From: BOG-1112 sp964611335
GTDB lineage: Bacteria > Bdellovibrionota_B > Oligoflexia > Oligoflexales > Bog-1112
Reading direction: 5' to 3'
Assembly (NCBI GenBank): GCA_964611335.1
Contig: CAZSXR010000002.1
Span: 496,001 to 560,000, forward strand
DNA: 64,000 bases
A model generated the notes under the pieces. The model saw only the letters and a program-made list of their open reading frames with translations. It searched no databases and was not told where the DNA came from. Below are positions 51,562 through 60,435 of the stretch, one piece after another. The translations under genes were made by a program, and so were the position numbers. Each line of letters starts with the position of its first letter. Position 1 is the stretch's first letter.

Positions 51562-53825
51562 GCTAATTCGGTATTAGGAGATTCTCTTAGAAGAGGACTT
51601 CCGGTATGGACGTAAGATAAAGTACCGGAATAAACAAGAACGGTGTCATACGCAATCCCTACTCCGTCTTTAGATTTCACAACAATCGTATAAGATCCTG
51701 GACTTACGTTAAAGAAAACAGCAGAAGCTCCTTTCTCAGAATTCAGAAGAACTTTTTCACCCACTGCTTTGGAATTTTGATCCCACAATGTTACTTCGAT
51801 ATCTTTAGAAAGTTCCATCTGACCAATTAAATTGCCATGTTCTACGAGGACTGTTCCATTGTTAACATCTCTAAGAATGTTTGCGTTATAAGAAAGATCT
51901 TCAACAAATCCGTTAGGAAACAAAGGCGTTACAAATTCAACACCTTTATCTTTAGAAGCGTCTGCTCTATATAGAGTTTCTTCGAATTCTGAACTTCGAG
52001 AAAGATAGTAAGCTTTCCCTTCACTCACACCTTGCTCTGTTCTCATTTTCAAAGAATCCGGATCAAAATCCCAATCCTGTGTGGAATTAAGAGAAATAAA
52101 GGACGCATAATCGATAGCTCTCAATTCTTTTTCCATAATGCGACCACCATGCCACAACTCAAAAGCGGTAGGCGCTGCAGCAAGTACGGTATTGATCTCA
52201 AGTTGTTTGCCTAGTGTGAAAGTATGCTCTAAGTGAGAGCCCGCAAATACAGTGAGAGGTATAGCTCCTTCTTTTTGCCCGTTTTCTTGCTCAAAGTAGA
52301 ACGCAAAAGGTCCTGGTTCCAGATCAAATACACAAAATTTAGCATATTCGCTAGTATGGCTCAGTTGAGGATCTAAGAAACCATAGCGATTAAAATAATA
52401 AGGTCTTGTTTTTATAGAATCTAAACTTACAGTCACACCTTCCAAAAGTTTGCCTTCTTTAGATTGAACTCTTGCGCAAACGCTTCCTAAATTTCCATGA
52501 CCCTCACTTCCCGCTATCTGCAAATACGCTTCATAAACACCTTGCTGCAACAAGGTTACTGGAATCGTTTCTTCTGTATTCAATTTAGACGCTGAAATTT
52601 CGACAACTGTTGGACGATACCTTTGATAAGGATCTTTGACACTCACTAGGAAACTTGAATTTCTTGGAATATCCACCCCAGAAACTAGACCTAAACTATC
52701 TGTTTGTTTTCTAAACTCCGTTCCTATAATTTTTAGCTCAGCGCCTACTATTGGATAGTTTTTTTGTGAATCTGTTCGCTCATCAACGACTCTGAACTCA
52801 ACTTTTTGCGTTTCTAACGGTATGCGATTCAAAGCAAAACTGAAGCTCTCTGTTTTTGAACTTGGAAGAGATTCCTTCGCAACTTTATGAGTCTTTTTAG
52901 AGATTTCTTTATGCGAAGCTTCTTTTGCATTTTTTAAGTTTAACTCGTGATCCAAATGGGTATCGATACCAGTTCGCATAGTTTTCGAACTTGCGAGATT
53001 TTGTAAAACTTTAAACTGAGTTGAAACGGAAGCTTCCACTTGAAGTTTTCCAACATGAACAGGAAGCATCAGAAGTTGGTTCTCATAATGTAAGAATATC
53101 TGACCTGTACCTTCTTTTTTAGCAGAGAGAACTCTGTCTGAAGGATTCCAATCCACCACACCAGAATCTACGAAAAATCCGAGCTCACTCGTTTCGTTAT
53201 CTTTCTGTTCAATAACAAATGGAAGTTTTGCACCTATGGAAGGTAAAAAGATCTCTTTAGCACTAACTTTAATGGTCTTTTTATCAAGAGTTACACTCAC
53301 ATGTTCTGTTTTTGCTGGTTTTTGTCCCACGTTAATCAGATGTTGTGAATCATCTCTAGAATCTGAATGACTATCATGAGGGACAACTGGACCACTTCCA
53401 AGAAGCTCAGAAAGAGGACTTGCTGGTTGTAAAGCTTCAATCGCCGCGGTCTCAGGATTACTACTTGTTGATTGTAATGCTAAATAATTGTCTTTTGCTT
53501 TTTGTACCAAAGCTTCGAATGTTCTGTTTTCATTCACAGAACTCAAATTGGAAAGCGGCTCAAAAACCCCTCGTTTGCTGAGATCTAAAGTAGGTTCTTG
53601 AGTAACATATTCATCGGGTTCAAACCCGTAATTTTCTGCTTGAGCAGGATCAAGAGTTGACTCCAAAAGATCTGTAACCGTGAAATCTTTATTCATCATG
53701 TCTTTGAGTAAAAGACCTTTAGGAGCTTGAGGAAACGCAAGTGTCGAAAAACCAAGCGATAAAATGAGAAAGAGTCTTGAACCCTCTCTTCGCAATTCTT
53801 GTTTTTTTCTTAACTTCAATAGCAT
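51546..53825 (-). CDS. Large secreted protein with Ig-like and carboxypeptidase-regulatory-like repeats
   Basis: The 759-residue protein has a signal peptide after a basic N terminus (export segment at about 17-33). Residues about 175-260 look like a bacterial Ig-like (Big) domain (IKVSAKEIFLPSIGAKLPFV then WNPSDRVLSAKKEGTGQIF). About 345-430 resembles a carboxypeptidase-regulatory-like beta sandwich (VGAELKIIGTEFRKQTDSLG), and later parts repeat short strands. Such proteins are extracellular or surface scaffolds. No enzyme motif is seen. Its 3' end overlaps dapB. Confidence 0.7.
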   Translation of the reverse strand: MLLKLRKKQELRREGSRLFLILSLGFSTLAFPQAPKGLLLKDMMNKDFTVTDLLESTLDPAQAENYGFEPDEYVTQEPTLDLSKRGVFEPLSNLSSVNENRTFEALVQKAKDNYLALQSTSSNPETAAIEALQPASPLSELLGSGPVVPHDSHSDSRDDSQHLINVGQKPAKTEHVSVTLDKKTIKVSAKEIFLPSIGAKLPFVIEQKDNETSELGFFVDSGVVDWNPSDRVLSAKKEGTGQIFLHYENQLLMLPVHVGKLQVEASVSTQFKVLQNLASSKTMRTGIDTHLDHELNLKNAKEASHKEISKKTHKVAKESLPSSKTESFSFALNRIPLETQKVEFRVVDERTDSQKNYPIVGAELKIIGTEFRKQTDSLGLVSGVDIPRNSSFLVSVKDPYQRYRPTVVEISASKLNTEETIPVTLLQQGVYEAYLQIAGSEGHGNLGSVCARVQSKEGKLLEGVTVSLDSIKTRPYYFNRYGFLDPQLSHTSEYAKFCVFDLEPGPFAFYFEQENGQKEGAIPLTVFAGSHLEHTFTLGKQLEINTVLAAAPTAFELWHGGRIMEKELRAIDYASFISLNSTQDWDFDPDSLKMRTEQGVSEGKAYYLSRSSEFEETLYRADASKDKGVEFVTPLFPNGFVEDLSYNANILRDVNNGTVLVEHGNLIGQMELSKDIEVTLWDQNSKAVGEKVLLNSEKGASAVFFNVSPGSYTIVVKSKDGVGIAYDTVLVYSGTLSYVHTGSPLLRESPNTELAQDLL

Positions 53826-53955
53826 GCGTTTTCACTCAATGAGAAAAATCTCGTACGTCTCTTTATCGGCTCAGAATTTAATTATTTAATGAGCATTAGT
53901 CCAAGACTTTACTGCGAAGAATTGACGGGCGGCATCTATTAAGCAGTGTTTAATG

Positions 53956-53991
53956 AAAAAAATTAATATTTTTATATTTTTATTAATTTTT
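53956..53991 (-). terminator. AT-only hairpin at the end of yqeY
   Basis: AAAAATTAATA (53958-53968) pairs with TATTAATTTTT (53981-53991). On the minus strand the hairpin is followed by a run of T. An all-AT stem is weak, so this is only a possible terminator overlapping the yqeY stop. Confidence 0.3.
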
Positions 53992-54424
53992 ATTTTTCTA
54001 AGCGTTTTTTTATTTTCTCACTCACTTCTTTTGCTACTGCGGAAGTTCCTAATACTGCAAGAACAGCTTTCATGATTTCCCCGAAGTTCCCTGATTTATT
54101 GCTTGCAAGAACTTTATCTATAGCTTGGTCCATCTCCGCAGAACTAGGCATTTTTGGCAGGTATTCCTCCACGATCGCGATTTCTGCAAGAAGCTCTTTT
54201 TTCTTATCCCCGTCTGGAAATTCATCAAATGCTTTTTTCAATTTCTTGTGATAGCTCGCAACAATTTTGAGAACTGCTTGTTCATCAAGCTGTTGATGAA
54301 CATTCACTGCTGCCTGAGCATACTTGATGTCACTCAAAACCATACGTAAAACATTTTTTCTCAAATTGTCGCCTGATTTCATTGCGTTTTTTATGTCTGA
54401 AGAAATCTTCTCAAAAGTTGTCAT
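53990..54424 (-). CDS. yqeY: GatB/YqeY-domain protein
   Basis: The 144-residue protein is a stand-alone YqeY domain: LRKNVLRMVLSDIKYAQAAV, a charged helix, then AIVEEYLPKMPS and the C-terminal GNFGEIMKAVLAVLGTSA. The same fold forms the tail of GatB, which contacts tRNA in the amidotransferase. The role of the free protein is unknown. AAGG lies 7-8 bases before the chosen ATG; a GTG three codons earlier is less likely. Confidence 0.92.
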   Translation of the reverse strand: MTTFEKISSDIKNAMKSGDNLRKNVLRMVLSDIKYAQAAVNVHQQLDEQAVLKIVASYHKKLKKAFDEFPDGDKKKELLAEIAIVEEYLPKMPSSAEMDQAIDKVLASNKSGNFGEIMKAVLAVLGTSAVAKEVSEKIKKRLEK

Positions 54425-54496
54425 TTTATCCACCTTGTTTACACTGTTTAATCATTGACTAGTCATTGTATAGACACCGATAAGGGCGTAAAAGTA

Positions 54497-55909
54497 CTAA
54501 GTGAGTTGCTGAACTGTAAGCAAATTACTCGCTTCGCGTCCCACTGGAGAAAGAGTCACGGTAATAAATACAATCGAATCTCCGGACTTTAACCAGGAAA
54601 AATCGGCAAGTTTTTCCTTAACCAAGGGAAGCACTTCGTCGATAGAAGGATTGATGTCCAAAAGTAAGGATTGCACACCTCGAACTAAAGAAAGACGCCT
54701 TTTTGTTTGTATAGAAAATGTTACAGCAATAATCGGAAAGGTACTTCGGAAACTCGCAAGACGGAGAGCCGTATTTCCGTTTCGTGTGATACAAACTATC
54801 GCTTTCGCTTTCACTCGCTCTGCTGTTTTGTAAGCGTGATAAGCGACAGCTTCGAACTCCGTAGCTGCAACAAAATCTCGAGGACTCCAATTTACAAGAA
54901 CATTTTCTTGGTTTTCAATATCTCCTATAATGCTCCGACAGGTTTTTAGGGCTCGGTCAACGTAAACGCCCAAAGCCAAATCTTCCGAAAGAACAATAGC
55001 ATCTGTTCCATCTATAACCGCATTCGCAATGTCTGAAACTTCTGCTCTCGTTGGAGTCGGATGAAAGCGCATGGAAGCTAGAAGATCGCTTTCGATCATC
55101 ACTAATTTTGCTTTTTCATGACAGGCTTGCATAATTTCTTTGCAAGCAATAGGAACTAAAGCTGGATCCAAAGACAATGCCAACTCTCTTCTTGGAATCA
55201 TGATCCCATCTACATGCTCTAAAAGAGTGTCGATATTTTCATAAACCCTTTTGTTGTCGACGCGAACTATCAACCAAGGATCGTTTTTTAGGGTTAAATT
55301 TAATTTTTTACGAATAACCCCAACTTCTCTTGCGCTTGCAATTCCGGGAATCACAACATAGTCGATAGCTGTATTTTTAAATGGAGAAATATCCACACCT
55401 GTGAGGTCAAACACTGTAGGTTCTTTGTGTGTATGAGAATCATACACATTCATTCCAACTCTTAGCGTTCCACCCTGAACAACTTGAGCTTGAACTTCTT
55501 TATCCTTAATACTGAGTATTTTCAAAACAACAGCACCGAAACCTATATAAATAAGAGAATCCCTGATAAAAGTTAGAGACCAATCGGGGCATTCAACTGT
55601 GAGATCACCCTTTTTAGCATCAGGGCTGAGTGTAATGATCTGCTCATATTGAAGTTCAGGAGCTATATGAATGTGTGTGAGTGTGGAATGCATGTAATGA
55701 CTCACATCCACCATAATTGCTGGGGCATTGATTTCAGAGGAGTTTTGAAGGTCTTTTACAAAATTTCCGACCATCTTTCCACTCTCCCGACCAAATACTA
55801 GACGGAGTACATCAAATCCAGTCTGTATAAGATCGAGATTGCGATGTTTCTCAATTGTAGAGTGATCGAGCGACCAAACTATCTTGGTTTGAAGCCTTTG
55901 ATCTTCCAT
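54497..55909 (-). CDS. Pyruvate kinase-like protein with altered catalytic residues
   Basis: The 470-residue protein has a pyruvate-kinase outline: TKIVW at 8-12, GFDVLRLVF at 31-39, DGIMIPRREL at 234-243, TPTRAEVSDIANAVIDGTDA at 284-303 and a C-terminal domain. Key residues differ from the family. R-x-N-F-S-H-G is R36-L-V-F-G. The catalytic Lys of KIE is Arg216 and its Glu is Asp218. The metal-binding ARGDLG is PRRELA (Gly to Arg, Asp to Glu). The LDTKGPEIR block is not recognisable. It is probably a non-catalytic or repurposed paralogue. It follows psd by 14 bases, so the two may be co-transcribed. Confidence 0.8.
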   Translation of the reverse strand: MEDQRLQTKIVWSLDHSTIEKHRNLDLIQTGFDVLRLVFGRESGKMVGNFVKDLQNSSEINAPAIMVDVSHYMHSTLTHIHIAPELQYEQIITLSPDAKKGDLTVECPDWSLTFIRDSLIYIGFGAVVLKILSIKDKEVQAQVVQGGTLRVGMNVYDSHTHKEPTVFDLTGVDISPFKNTAIDYVVIPGIASAREVGVIRKKLNLTLKNDPWLIVRVDNKRVYENIDTLLEHVDGIMIPRRELALSLDPALVPIACKEIMQACHEKAKLVMIESDLLASMRFHPTPTRAEVSDIANAVIDGTDAIVLSEDLALGVYVDRALKTCRSIIGDIENQENVLVNWSPRDFVAATEFEAVAYHAYKTAERVKAKAIVCITRNGNTALRLASFRSTFPIIAVTFSIQTKRRLSLVRGVQSLLLDINPSIDEVLPLVKEKLADFSWLKSGDSIVFITVTLSPVGREASNLLTVQQLT

Positions 55910-55923
55910 AAAATGTCCTCATT

Positions 55924-56778
55924 CTAAGAAACAAGAAGTGAATCGCCCATCTTCGTAGCTAAGGGCTTTGAAACTTTTTTAAAGCGAAAAGACTTAGCAA
56001 ACGTCTCGTCAAACACAAGAATAACAGAGGAACCAAGCATGAAGGTTCCCAGCTCATCACCTGCTTCGATTTCGCGATATGGCGAAAATGAAAAAACACG
56101 GGGCTTCGCATTACGAAATTGTCTATCTAAGTCATTCGATTGAAAAGAATCCACTCCATTAATTTGAATTCTTCCAACATGAAGGGCTCCCACCATGACC
56201 AAATAAGCCTTACCCCCATTCGCATGAGCCAACTCAAACACGACTCGCTCATTCCTTGAAAAAAGTCGTGGGACTATATTAACAAAGCTTTCATTTACAG
56301 GCCAAAGTTCTCCTGGAACATAACGAGCAGAGCAAAGCTGTCCCTTAAAAGGTGAATGCACCCTGTGATAGTTATGCGGAGCAAGATAAAAGGAACAAAA
56401 CCACGAAGGTTGAAAATCCTTTTTTTCAGACTCGTTCAAACACAACAACTCATCTACGTTGTAATATAACCCTTTAGCCTGTAATAACTGCCCGCTTTCT
56501 ACAGGAAGAGATTGTCTCAAACTACTATCACAAGGAGCGACCATATCTCCTTGAATGCTTCTTGCCCCTGCTTTTAACGCACGAGTAAAAAGATCCTCTA
56601 AAGAACGATATTGATCCACGGATTTCTCAGCATCTGATAAGTCAATCTTCAAACTTTTAGCGAGAATTTTGCAGATGGCGGGAGATAAACTGGTTGGCCA
56701 ATTCATGCGGCTTAGTGAGCCTATACAATAGCTTTGAAAATTTTTAGGCAAAAGAGAAAGGAGTTGATATTTGATCAT
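55924..56778 (-). CDS. psd: Phosphatidylserine decarboxylase proenzyme
   Basis: The 284-residue protein has VAPCDSSLRQS, FYLAPHNYHRVHSPF and GALHVGRI. Near the C terminus it has FMLGSSVILVF, where LGSS replaces the usual LGST self-cleavage site; the Ser needed to form the pyruvoyl group is kept. It converts phosphatidylserine to phosphatidylethanolamine at the inner membrane. I start at ATG 56778 because GGAG lies 5 bases upstream; a longer frame adds 48 residues without similarity. It leads the pair with the pyruvate-kinase-like gene. Confidence 0.92.
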   Translation of the reverse strand: MIKYQLLSLLPKNFQSYCIGSLSRMNWPTSLSPAICKILAKSLKIDLSDAEKSVDQYRSLEDLFTRALKAGARSIQGDMVAPCDSSLRQSLPVESGQLLQAKGLYYNVDELLCLNESEKKDFQPSWFCSFYLAPHNYHRVHSPFKGQLCSARYVPGELWPVNESFVNIVPRLFSRNERVVFELAHANGGKAYLVMVGALHVGRIQINGVDSFQSNDLDRQFRNAKPRVFSFSPYREIEAGDELGTFMLGSSVILVFDETFAKSFRFKKVSKPLATKMGDSLLVS

Positions 56779-56972
56779 AAATTCTCCATGATTTTCCAAT
56801 CCAAACAGGATGTGATATTTTTGCAACAGGCTGAAGATAAAATTCCTCATTCTTGACGACATCTGGGGCGTCAGTATATTAGTAACTATGCTAGTATCAC
56901 AATACAATCCCCCTTGGCACAAAGTTTGATTTCATTTCACGAGCTTTTTGCTCAATTCAGGAGAGATAAAAA

Positions 56973-57176
56973 ATGAAAGCACAAAAACCCATTGCTGAAA
57001 AAATTTCAAATGAATGTAAATCTGTAAAACCTCTCAATCAAAAAGCTGTCAAAAATCTAGCAAACTCCATCTATGAAGCTCTTCGCCAAGAAGGTTGTGA
57101 GCACAAAGACATCATTGGCGTATCGAGTCAATTGATTGGGTTGGTCACCACCGCTATTGACGACAAAAAAAATTAA
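56973..57176 (+). CDS. Small helical protein, unknown function
   Basis: The 67-residue protein has no signal peptide and two helices (KAVKNLANSIYEALRQEGCE and DIIGVSSQLIGLVTTAIDD). GGAG lies about 8 bases before the ATG. The strong ribosome site and the two-base gap to the convergent tpiA stop suggest a real gene. No family was recognised. Confidence 0.6.
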   Translation: MKAQKPIAEKISNECKSVKPLNQKAVKNLANSIYEALRQEGCEHKDIIGVSSQLIGLVTTAIDDKKN

Positions 57177-57177
57177 A

Positions 57178-57924
57178 CTACTTTACGTTACTTATAATCT
57201 CAAAAAAATTGCGTGCGTCTAGGGAAGCTCCTCCTATGAGCCCTCCATCTATATCTTTTTGCTCAAGCAAATCTTTGCAATTCGAGGCGTTCATACTGCC
57301 ACCATAAAGAATGCGTAGCTTCTGACTTCCACTAAAAAGTTTTTCTACAAGATTTCGAATATAAGAATGAACTTCTTGTGCTTGACTTACACTAGCAGAA
57401 ACACCCGTTCCAATTGCCCACACTGGTTCATAAGCAATTACCAATTTCTCAATATTCGAAATTTGTCCCAACGCAATATCAATTTGCTTTTCAATAACAG
57501 AAAATGTTTTTTCAGCTTTTCTTTGTTCTAAAGTTTCCCCCACACAGAGGATAGCTGTCATATTATTTTCAAAACAAGACTTCACTTTTTTTGCAAGAGC
57601 TTCGTCACTTTCTCCAAAATACTGGCGCCTTTCACTATGTCCTAAAATCACTGAACTCACATGAAGCTCTCTCAGCATAGGAAATGAAATTTCACCCGTA
57701 TAGGCGCCTTTTGCTTCCCAATGAGCATTTTGAGCTGTGAGCTGGATGGGTGTATCTCTTAATAAATGACTCATTTTATCTAGAAAAACAAAAGGAGAGG
57801 CAATGGCCACGTCCACCTTGTCGTTCATCGACTTATAATAAGATTTGAATTCTGAGATATATTTATCAAGTTCACTATAAGTTTTATTCATCTTCCAATT
57901 GGCAACGATCAATTTTTTTCTCAT
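57178..57924 (-). CDS. tpiA: Triosephosphate isomerase
   Basis: The 248-residue TIM barrel has VANWKMNK with the active-site Asn and Lys, ILGHSERRQYFGE with the catalytic His, and AYEPVWAIGTG with the catalytic Glu, then ILYGGSM. It interconverts dihydroxyacetone phosphate and glyceraldehyde 3-phosphate. It follows pgk by 18 bases in the same direction, a common glycolytic pair; gap is not adjacent. Confidence 0.97.
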   Translation of the reverse strand: MRKKLIVANWKMNKTYSELDKYISEFKSYYKSMNDKVDVAIASPFVFLDKMSHLLRDTPIQLTAQNAHWEAKGAYTGEISFPMLRELHVSSVILGHSERRQYFGESDEALAKKVKSCFENNMTAILCVGETLEQRKAEKTFSVIEKQIDIALGQISNIEKLVIAYEPVWAIGTGVSASVSQAQEVHSYIRNLVEKLFSGSQKLRILYGGSMNASNCKDLLEQKDIDGGLIGGASLDARNFFEIISNVK

Positions 57925-57942
57925 AAGGAACCTTTTTGCTTG

Positions 57943-59124
57943 TTAGTATGAAAGGGCTTTCAAACCAGGTAAAACCTTTCCTTCCAAATATTCAAGAGAT
58001 GCTCCACCACCTGTTGAAATATGTCCGAATTGATCAGCCACACCGGCAAGATTTACTGCGGCAACGGAATCCCCTCCTCCTGCAACAGAGAAACAATCTG
58101 TTCTTGCAATTGCTTCAGCAATAGCAAGCGTTCCCCTTCTAAAAGCAGGCTTTTCAAAAACTCCTAGAGGTCCGTTCCAAAACACTGTTTTAGATGCACC
58201 AATAATGTTTTTGTATCTTTCAAGAGTTCTCGGTCCAATATCAAGACCCATATAATCATCAGGAATAGACTCGAAAATTTTTCCTTCGCTATCTTCAAAA
58301 CTCTTTGCACAAATATGATCTTCGGGAAGATAGACGCCTACTTTTCTTGATTGTGCGTTCGTGAGTATCGATTGAACCATACGTTCTGAATTCGGCTCAC
58401 AAAGCGACCGTCCTACAGGTTTCCCCATTTCTTTAAGGAAAGAGTAGGCCATAGCTCCACCAATCAGAATATTATTACAAGAGTTAATGAGGTTGAGGAG
58501 TACCCCCATTTTATCGCTAACCTTTGAACCACCTATGACAATTGTAAAAGGAGTTTCAACTTTCTCACGAATCTTATCCAAAGCTCTCAGTTCTTCGCGA
58601 ACGAGGTAACCGATAGCTTTTCTCTCTTTTGGAAACCGCTCTGCAAGTGCAGACACAGACGCATGAGCTCTATGCATTGCGCCAAAAGCATCATCAATAT
58701 AAATATCGATTCCTTTTGCTAATTTTTGTGCAAATTCTTTATCATTTTCTGTCTCTTGAGAGTAGAAACGAAGGTTTTCAAGAACTATGATTCTATTTTT
58801 TCCAAGTTGATTGAGAAGTTGATCTACTGGTGCTTTGACATAATCTTCGACGAATGCAACTTCCAGTTTTAGAAGTTCTGTAAGTTTTCTTCCCACAACT
58901 TCAAGAGAATATTTAGGATCAGGTTTTCCTTTAGGTCTTCCTAAATGACTTGCAATGACGAGTTTGTTTGTATGTTTTAATATATATTTGATCGTTGCCA
59001 AACTTCGCTCAATACGTGTGAGATCTGTGATCTCTCCCTTAGAATCGAGTGGCACATTAAGATCAAGACGTAAAAAAACGGATTTACCGGTTAAATCGAG
59101 ATTTTCTATAAAATTATAATTCAC
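57943..59124 (-). CDS. pgk: Phosphoglycerate kinase
   Basis: The 393-residue protein has LRLDLNVPLDSKGEITDLTR, ASHLGRPKG, VIGGSKVSDKMGVL and the ATP-side loop AGGGDSVAAV. It makes ATP from 1,3-bisphosphoglycerate. The start is GTG at 59124, with GGAGG upstream. The divergent gshB start codon is only 14 bases away, so the two ribosome sites interleave and each promoter must lie inside the other gene. tpiA is downstream. Confidence 0.96.
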   Translation of the reverse strand: MNYNFIENLDLTGKSVFLRLDLNVPLDSKGEITDLTRIERSLATIKYILKHTNKLVIASHLGRPKGKPDPKYSLEVVGRKLTELLKLEVAFVEDYVKAPVDQLLNQLGKNRIIVLENLRFYSQETENDKEFAQKLAKGIDIYIDDAFGAMHRAHASVSALAERFPKERKAIGYLVREELRALDKIREKVETPFTIVIGGSKVSDKMGVLLNLINSCNNILIGGAMAYSFLKEMGKPVGRSLCEPNSERMVQSILTNAQSRKVGVYLPEDHICAKSFEDSEGKIFESIPDDYMGLDIGPRTLERYKNIIGASKTVFWNGPLGVFEKPAFRRGTLAIAEAIARTDCFSVAGGGDSVAAVNLAGVADQFGHISTGGGASLEYLEGKVLPGLKALSY

Positions 59125-59138
59125 GCGGAGACCCTCCC
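59125..59138. promoter_or_regulatory. Interleaved divergent ribosome-binding sites of pgk and gshB
   Basis: Only 14 bases separate the pgk GTG and the gshB ATG. The spacer contains GGAGACCCTCC, read as GGAG on the plus strand and GGAGG on the minus strand, so both Shine-Dalgarno sites share one segment. There is no room for promoters here, and the transcripts must overlap. Confidence 0.7.
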
Positions 59139-60086
59139 ATGCTGCAAAAACACCTTTTTATCATGGATCCAATCGAAAAGCTAAACCTTGGCCTTGATAC
59201 TAGCTTAAGAATTGCCTTTGCACTCTCGCGACATGGCCAAAACGTTTATTTTTGTGAAATATCAGACCTCTTTTGGGAAAGCGGAAAAGGCCCCCATTGT
59301 CATGCTAGACCTTTAGAATTTGGCACAGAGCTAGAAAAATCTCATATAGGTAAAGAAGAACGTTTGCCGCTCAAGAATTTTCAAATCATCCACATGAGAA
59401 AAGATCCGCCCTTCGATATAGACTACATTACCGCCACCTGGTTTTTAGAGCAGTGCCCTGAAACTCTCTTTGTGAACAGCCCGCGCTCTTTGCAAAGCTT
59501 CAATGAAAAGATGGGTATTCTTCAATTTCCCAATGAATGCAAAAAAAGTTTAGTGAGTTCAAAAGTCAATGAACTTTTAACCTACATAGAAAACCAATGT
59601 AAGGGTGATGCAGTTCTCAAACCTTTGCATCTATATGGTGGACGCGGAATCAAACACATTCAGCTCAGTAAAATTTCAAAATTCGAAGCTGAAAAACTTA
59701 TAAAAGAAAGCACTCAAAACGAAAAAAGTCCTCATATGGTTCAAGCGTTTGATTCTCGTATTTTCAAAGGCGAAATCCGGGTTTTTTTAGTGGGAGGAAA
59801 GGCTCTGAGTTGGTGTTTGAAGGTTCCGAAAGAAGGTGATTTTTTAGCAAACACAGGAGCTGGAGCTACACTACATACTTATAAGCCTAGTTCAATTTTG
59901 TTAGAGAAAGTCGAATCCCTAGCTTCAAAATTATTGAAGTTAGGGATTTATTTCGTAGGACTGGATATCATCGGAGATGAGGTCTCCGAGATCAACATTA
60001 CAAGCCCCCGACTGCTTGTAGCTCCAGGTGATACTCAAGATTACTATGGTGAAATTGCAGAGTGGTTGATGAAGCAGTGTGCTTAG
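59139..60086 (+). CDS. gshB: Glutathione synthetase
   Basis: The 315-residue ATP-grasp enzyme has FIMDPIEKLNLGLDTSLRIA, HMRKDPPFDIDYI, FVNSPRSLQSFNEKMGIL, VLKPLHLYGGRGI and GEIRVFLVGG, all matching proteobacterial GshB. EINITSP near the end is the family block. It joins gamma-glutamylcysteine and glycine. The start has GGAG 8 bases upstream; a second Met at codon 9 is possible. gshA is not in view. Its stop overlaps the convergent RHH gene. Confidence 0.92.
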   Translation: MLQKHLFIMDPIEKLNLGLDTSLRIAFALSRHGQNVYFCEISDLFWESGKGPHCHARPLEFGTELEKSHIGKEERLPLKNFQIIHMRKDPPFDIDYITATWFLEQCPETLFVNSPRSLQSFNEKMGILQFPNECKKSLVSSKVNELLTYIENQCKGDAVLKPLHLYGGRGIKHIQLSKISKFEAEKLIKESTQNEKSPHMVQAFDSRIFKGEIRVFLVGGKALSWCLKVPKEGDFLANTGAGATLHTYKPSSILLEKVESLASKLLKLGIYFVGLDIIGDEVSEINITSPRLLVAPGDTQDYYGEIAEWLMKQCA

Positions 60087-60361
60087 TCTTCCTCATTTGG
60101 TTGTAAATACTTTATCATCAGCTCTTTGATGAGAGATTGGTAAGGCTTTCCTTCAAGCTTTGCTTTAAATTTAAAAGCCTCGAGCAAATCTTCAGGAACT
60201 TTTATGCTGATCAGTTTGCTTTTTGTCTTACGACCAGCATACGCAATGCGTTGAAACTGATCTAGAAATATTGCAATGTCTGTGGGTGTTAAATCTTTGC
60301 AACGTTCGAGGTATTCTTTAGAGAAATACTGAATAGGTTTTTTGCCGTTATGCGTCCACAT
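60083..60361 (-). CDS. Ribbon-helix-helix DNA-binding protein (CopG-like)
   Basis: The 92-residue protein has an N-terminal helical part and a C-terminal ribbon-helix-helix: KLISIKVPEDLLEAFKFKAK, then LEGKPYQSLIKELMIKYL. RHH proteins bind DNA as dimers, and many are toxin-antitoxin antitoxins or plasmid regulators. A 15-bp perfect inverted repeat 38 bases upstream, made of two GTATATAC boxes, looks like its operator, so it probably represses itself. No toxin gene is adjacent in the usual overlapping arrangement. Its stop overlaps gshB by four bases. Confidence 0.82.
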   Translation of the reverse strand: MWTHNGKKPIQYFSKEYLERCKDLTPTDIAIFLDQFQRIAYAGRKTKSKLISIKVPEDLLEAFKFKAKLEGKPYQSLIKELMIKYLQPNEED

Positions 60362-60398
60362 GTCTTTTCTACATTTGCTTGTGATATTTAATGGTTAC

Positions 60399-60430
60399 AA
60401 AGTCGGTATATACCAGTATATACCGACTTT
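60399..60430. promoter_or_regulatory. RHH-type operator: two GTATATAC boxes in a 15-bp inverted repeat
   Basis: AAAGTCGGTATATAC (60399-60413) and its exact complement (60416-60430) flank CA. Each arm ends in the self-complementary box GTATATAC (60406-60413 and 60416-60423), and the boxes repeat every 10 bp, one helical turn. That is the usual layout for cooperative binding of ribbon-helix-helix dimers. It lies between the GNAT stop and the RHH start. A terminator is less likely because no long U-run follows. Confidence 0.7.
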
Positions 60431-60435
60431 TAAAA

